Assembly (NCBI RefSeq): GCF_019049655.1 | Contig: NZ_JAFMOX010000067.1 | Span: forward strand, 186,001 to 250,000 | Direction: 5' to 3' | DNA: 64,000 nucleotides | Origin: Rahnella rivi | GTDB taxonomy: Bacteria > Pseudomonadota > Gammaproteobacteria > Enterobacterales > Enterobacteriaceae | Shown: in pieces, positions 61,936 to 64,000 of the stretch | How positions within the stretch are numbered: position 1 is the stretch's first letter | Layout: every line of letters starts with the position of its first letter | Program-made: the position numbers and the translations under genes | Notes under the pieces: model-generated | Seen by the model: the letters and a program-made list of their open reading frames with translations, nothing else | What the model was told of the DNA's origin: nothing | Database searches by the model: none

Positions 61936-63915
61936 TTAAATTGGGCGGATACTTTCTTCATCCAGCTCCGCGTCGAAGAACCGGCGCAGTGTCTGAATGT
62001 TGTTATCCGCAATAATTGACTGACGCGCCTGCGCCAGTTTTTCTTCATAAATGGCCTGTCGCCACTCAAGCGGCGTTTTCACCGCCAGATTATCATCTTC
62101 CAGCACGGTGAGTTCAACCGGTGTCTGATGCAGCGCCGATAAGGCCTCCGCCAGCACTTTCTGCGCGGACGGCGAATTCAGATGCTTTTGCGAAGAACGC
62201 AGGTGCAGGCAGATTTTGCCCGGTTCCGGCTGTTCCCGGTACGCATTCAGCGCCAGTTGCTGAACCAGTTTCGGAATGGTCAGACGGCTGATTTCGGCCG
62301 CCCATTCATCACGTTCAATCGCTTCTTCTGCCAGACGGGAAGCCAGTTCCGGCGATTTTTCATGCTCAAGGGCCGTTCGCAAGGCCTTCGGCGTGGCCAC
62401 TGGTTCGGAGGACTCTTCCGGCTCAGTCAGCGCTTTCCAGCGGTACGCTTCTTCTTTGACCGGCGCAGCGGGCTCTTTCTTCGCGCTGGCCTGTGTCTGC
62501 GCACGTTCAGTCACCGAAGCGAGGCGCTCCAGTGCTGAGTTTGCCGGCCGCGCTTTTCCTGGCGCTGCCGGCTCAGCTTTTTTTGGGGTGGTACTCCCCT
62601 GCTGCCTGAGTAATTGTGTTCGCGCCTGCAACAGCTGTGCGGTGGAATCCGGCATCGAAGCCGGTTCTGCGCCGCCGTGCGGCGGTGGCGAATCATTGTG
62701 GCCCTGCTGCGGCGACGGCTGCTGCGGTGTGGCGGCGCGCGGCGCGGCATGCTGTGCGGGTGCGTGAGGTTGCGGCGCAACGTAAGCAGGTGCCGCGGCC
62801 GGTTGCGGAGCCGGTTCAGCAATGATCACTTTCGGATGGAAGGCCAGCGCGCGCAGCAGCGTCATTTCAACGCCCATGCGTTTGTCCGGCGCGTACGCCA
62901 GCTCTTTACGGCCAATCAGTAAGGTCTGGTAATAAAGCTGGACGTCAGCCGGCGGAATGACACGCGCCAGTTCACGCAGGCGTTGTTCAATCGCCGAGTA
63001 ATGATTATCGAGCACTGACGGCAACAGCTGAACCATGGCAATGCGGTGCAGCAGCGCCAGCGTTTCTACCAGCAGATTTTCCCAGTCCACACCACGGGAC
63101 GCAGCTTGCTCGACCTGCGCCATCATCTGGCCGCCATCAGCGCTGACCAGCGCTTCCAGCATCGCCAGCGGCTGTTCGTCGTCGAGGGTACCGAGCATTT
63201 GTGCCACGGTTTCGGTGGTCACCGCGCCCTGCCCCATAGCGATGGCCTGATCGGTCAGGCTCAGCGCATCACGCATACTGCCGTCGGCAGCACGGGAAAG
63301 CAGCTGAAGCGCGCGCGGTTCAGTGGCAATGGTTTCCTGCGTTAATACGTTTTCGAGCTGTTTGCGGATTTGTTCCGGATCCAGCGCTTTCAGATGGAAC
63401 TGCAAACAACGCGATAAAATCGTGACCGGTAATTTCTGCGGATCGGTCGTCGCCAGCAGGAATTTGACGTGCGCGGGCGGCTCTTCCAGCGTTTTCAACA
63501 GCGCATTAAAGCTGTGACGCGAGAGCATGTGAACTTCGTCAATCAGATAGACTTTGAAGCGGCCACGGGCCGGCGCGTACTGGACGTTATCCAGTAATTC
63601 GCGGGTATCTTCGACTTTCGTCCGGGAGGCGGCGTCGATTTCGATCAGATCGACAAAACGGCCCTGTTCGATCTCGCGGCAGTTATCACACACGCCGCAT
63701 GGCGTGGAGGTGATGCCGGTTTCGCAGTTCAGTCCTTTCGCCAGCAGACGGGCAATGGTGGTTTTCCCCACGCCACGGGTACCGGAAAACAGGTAGGCGT
63801 GATGGATGCGCCCGAGCGACAGGCCATTAGCCAGTGCGGTCAGCACATGTTCCTGTCCGACGACGTCGGCAAAAGTTTGGGGGCGCCACTTACGGGCAAG
63901 AACCTGATAGCTCAT
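61936..63915 (-). CDS. dnaX: DNA polymerase III tau subunit (gamma by frameshift)
   Basis: Clamp loader ATPase and organiser of the replicative polymerase. Walker A GTRGVGKT is at residues 45-52. Zinc cysteines are at 64, 73, 76 and 79. Walker B is LIDEVHML and sensor 1 is in LLATTDPQKLP. A Pro/Ala/Gln-rich linker (about 370-470) separates the C-terminal domains that bind DnaB and the alpha subunit. Tau is 659 residues from ATG 63,915. A programmed -1 frameshift at codons 444-446 would give a gamma form of 447 residues. It heads dnaX-ybaB-recR. Confidence 0.98.
   Translation of the reverse strand: MSYQVLARKWRPQTFADVVGQEHVLTALANGLSLGRIHHAYLFSGTRGVGKTTIARLLAKGLNCETGITSTPCGVCDNCREIEQGRFVDLIEIDAASRTKVEDTRELLDNVQYAPARGRFKVYLIDEVHMLSRHSFNALLKTLEEPPAHVKFLLATTDPQKLPVTILSRCLQFHLKALDPEQIRKQLENVLTQETIATEPRALQLLSRAADGSMRDALSLTDQAIAMGQGAVTTETVAQMLGTLDDEQPLAMLEALVSADGGQMMAQVEQAASRGVDWENLLVETLALLHRIAMVQLLPSVLDNHYSAIEQRLRELARVIPPADVQLYYQTLLIGRKELAYAPDKRMGVEMTLLRALAFHPKVIIAEPAPQPAAAPAYVAPQPHAPAQHAAPRAATPQQPSPQQGHNDSPPPHGGAEPASMPDSTAQLLQARTQLLRQQGSTTPKKAEPAAPGKARPANSALERLASVTERAQTQASAKKEPAAPVKEEAYRWKALTEPEESSEPVATPKALRTALEHEKSPELASRLAEEAIERDEWAAEISRLTIPKLVQQLALNAYREQPEPGKICLHLRSSQKHLNSPSAQKVLAEALSALHQTPVELTVLEDDNLAVKTPLEWRQAIYEEKLAQARQSIIADNNIQTLRRFFDAELDEESIRPI
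62537..62605 (-). promoter_or_regulatory. Programmed -1 frameshift signal in dnaX
   Basis: Minus-strand slippery run A-AAA-AAA at 62,584-62,578. An SD-like AGGGGAG lies about ten bases upstream. A strong stem follows at once: GCTGAGCCGGC pairs with GCCGGC and CTCAGC further on, with AAA bulged out. After a -1 slip the next codons are AGC then TGA, so gamma ends in Lys-Lys-Ser. E. coli uses A-AAA-AAG, ends with Glu, and has the same SD-like element and stem. Confidence 0.9.
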
Positions 63916-64000
63916 TAACACTTCATCGTTGATTTATAATGAATAATTTGACGATACACGAAAAAACATCGTTTAACCCGTCTTTCTGCGCTGGTCTGCG

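Overview
The window is chromosomal DNA of an enterobacterium, most likely a member of the Yersiniaceae close to Rahnella or Serratia. Nearly every gene has an obvious Escherichia coli orthologue in a recognisable order. The exceptions fit Yersiniaceae: mgtE beside yfgG, speG between purN and ppk, and miaE between lpxH and purE. The genus is inferred from memory of gene order and protein similarity, not from a search. No rRNA, tRNA, insertion sequence, prophage or CRISPR array was seen.

Layout. Positions 1-20,020 match the E. coli 53-56 min region: purC, bamC, dapA (minus); gcvR, bcp (plus); perM (minus); bepA, yfgD (plus); hda, uraA, upp (minus); purM, purN, speG, ppk, ppx (plus); yfgF (minus); yfgG (plus). 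mgtE follows yfgG. At 21.7-25.6 kb is the dgcE/alkA pair, which lies elsewhere in E. coli. From 25.7 kb to the end the window follows the E. coli 10.6-12 min region in reverse: cysS, ppiB, lpxH, miaE, purE, purK, ybbP, ybbA, tesA, ybbO, cnoX, autotransporter, qmcA, ybbJ, cueR, a metal-oxyanion ABC transporter pair, copA, ybaP, chiX, ybaK, fsr, ybaL, a diguanylate cyclase, gsk, hemH, adk, htpG, recR, ybaB, dnaX. The rhsD/allantoin block that separates purK from ybbP in E. coli is absent.

Functions. Purine synthesis is represented by purC, purM, purN, purE and purK, with good PurR boxes before purM and purE; upp, uraA and gsk handle salvage. Envelope quality control and lipid A are covered by bamC, bepA and lpxH. 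Polyphosphate metabolism is ppk-ppx. c-di-GMP signalling has three proteins: yfgF, dgcE and a PAS-GGDEF protein. Copper homeostasis is cueR and copA, with a textbook MerR-type promoter before copA. DNA replication and repair genes are hda, alkA, recR and dnaX.

Accessory content. The most interesting parts are three. First, a 2,000-residue autotransporter with an S6 protease domain sits between cnoX and qmcA, where E. coli has fetAB, behind an AT-rich leader. Second, a WtpA-like binding protein and permease have no ATPase gene, and a sequence very like a ModE operator lies in front of them. Third, a ChiX small RNA has a conserved seed and terminator but a remodelled 5' part. Also notable are a CTG start for hda, a conserved programmed frameshift in dnaX, a sigma-32 promoter for htpG, and a small candidate ORF with a strong ribosome binding site between yfgF and yfgG.
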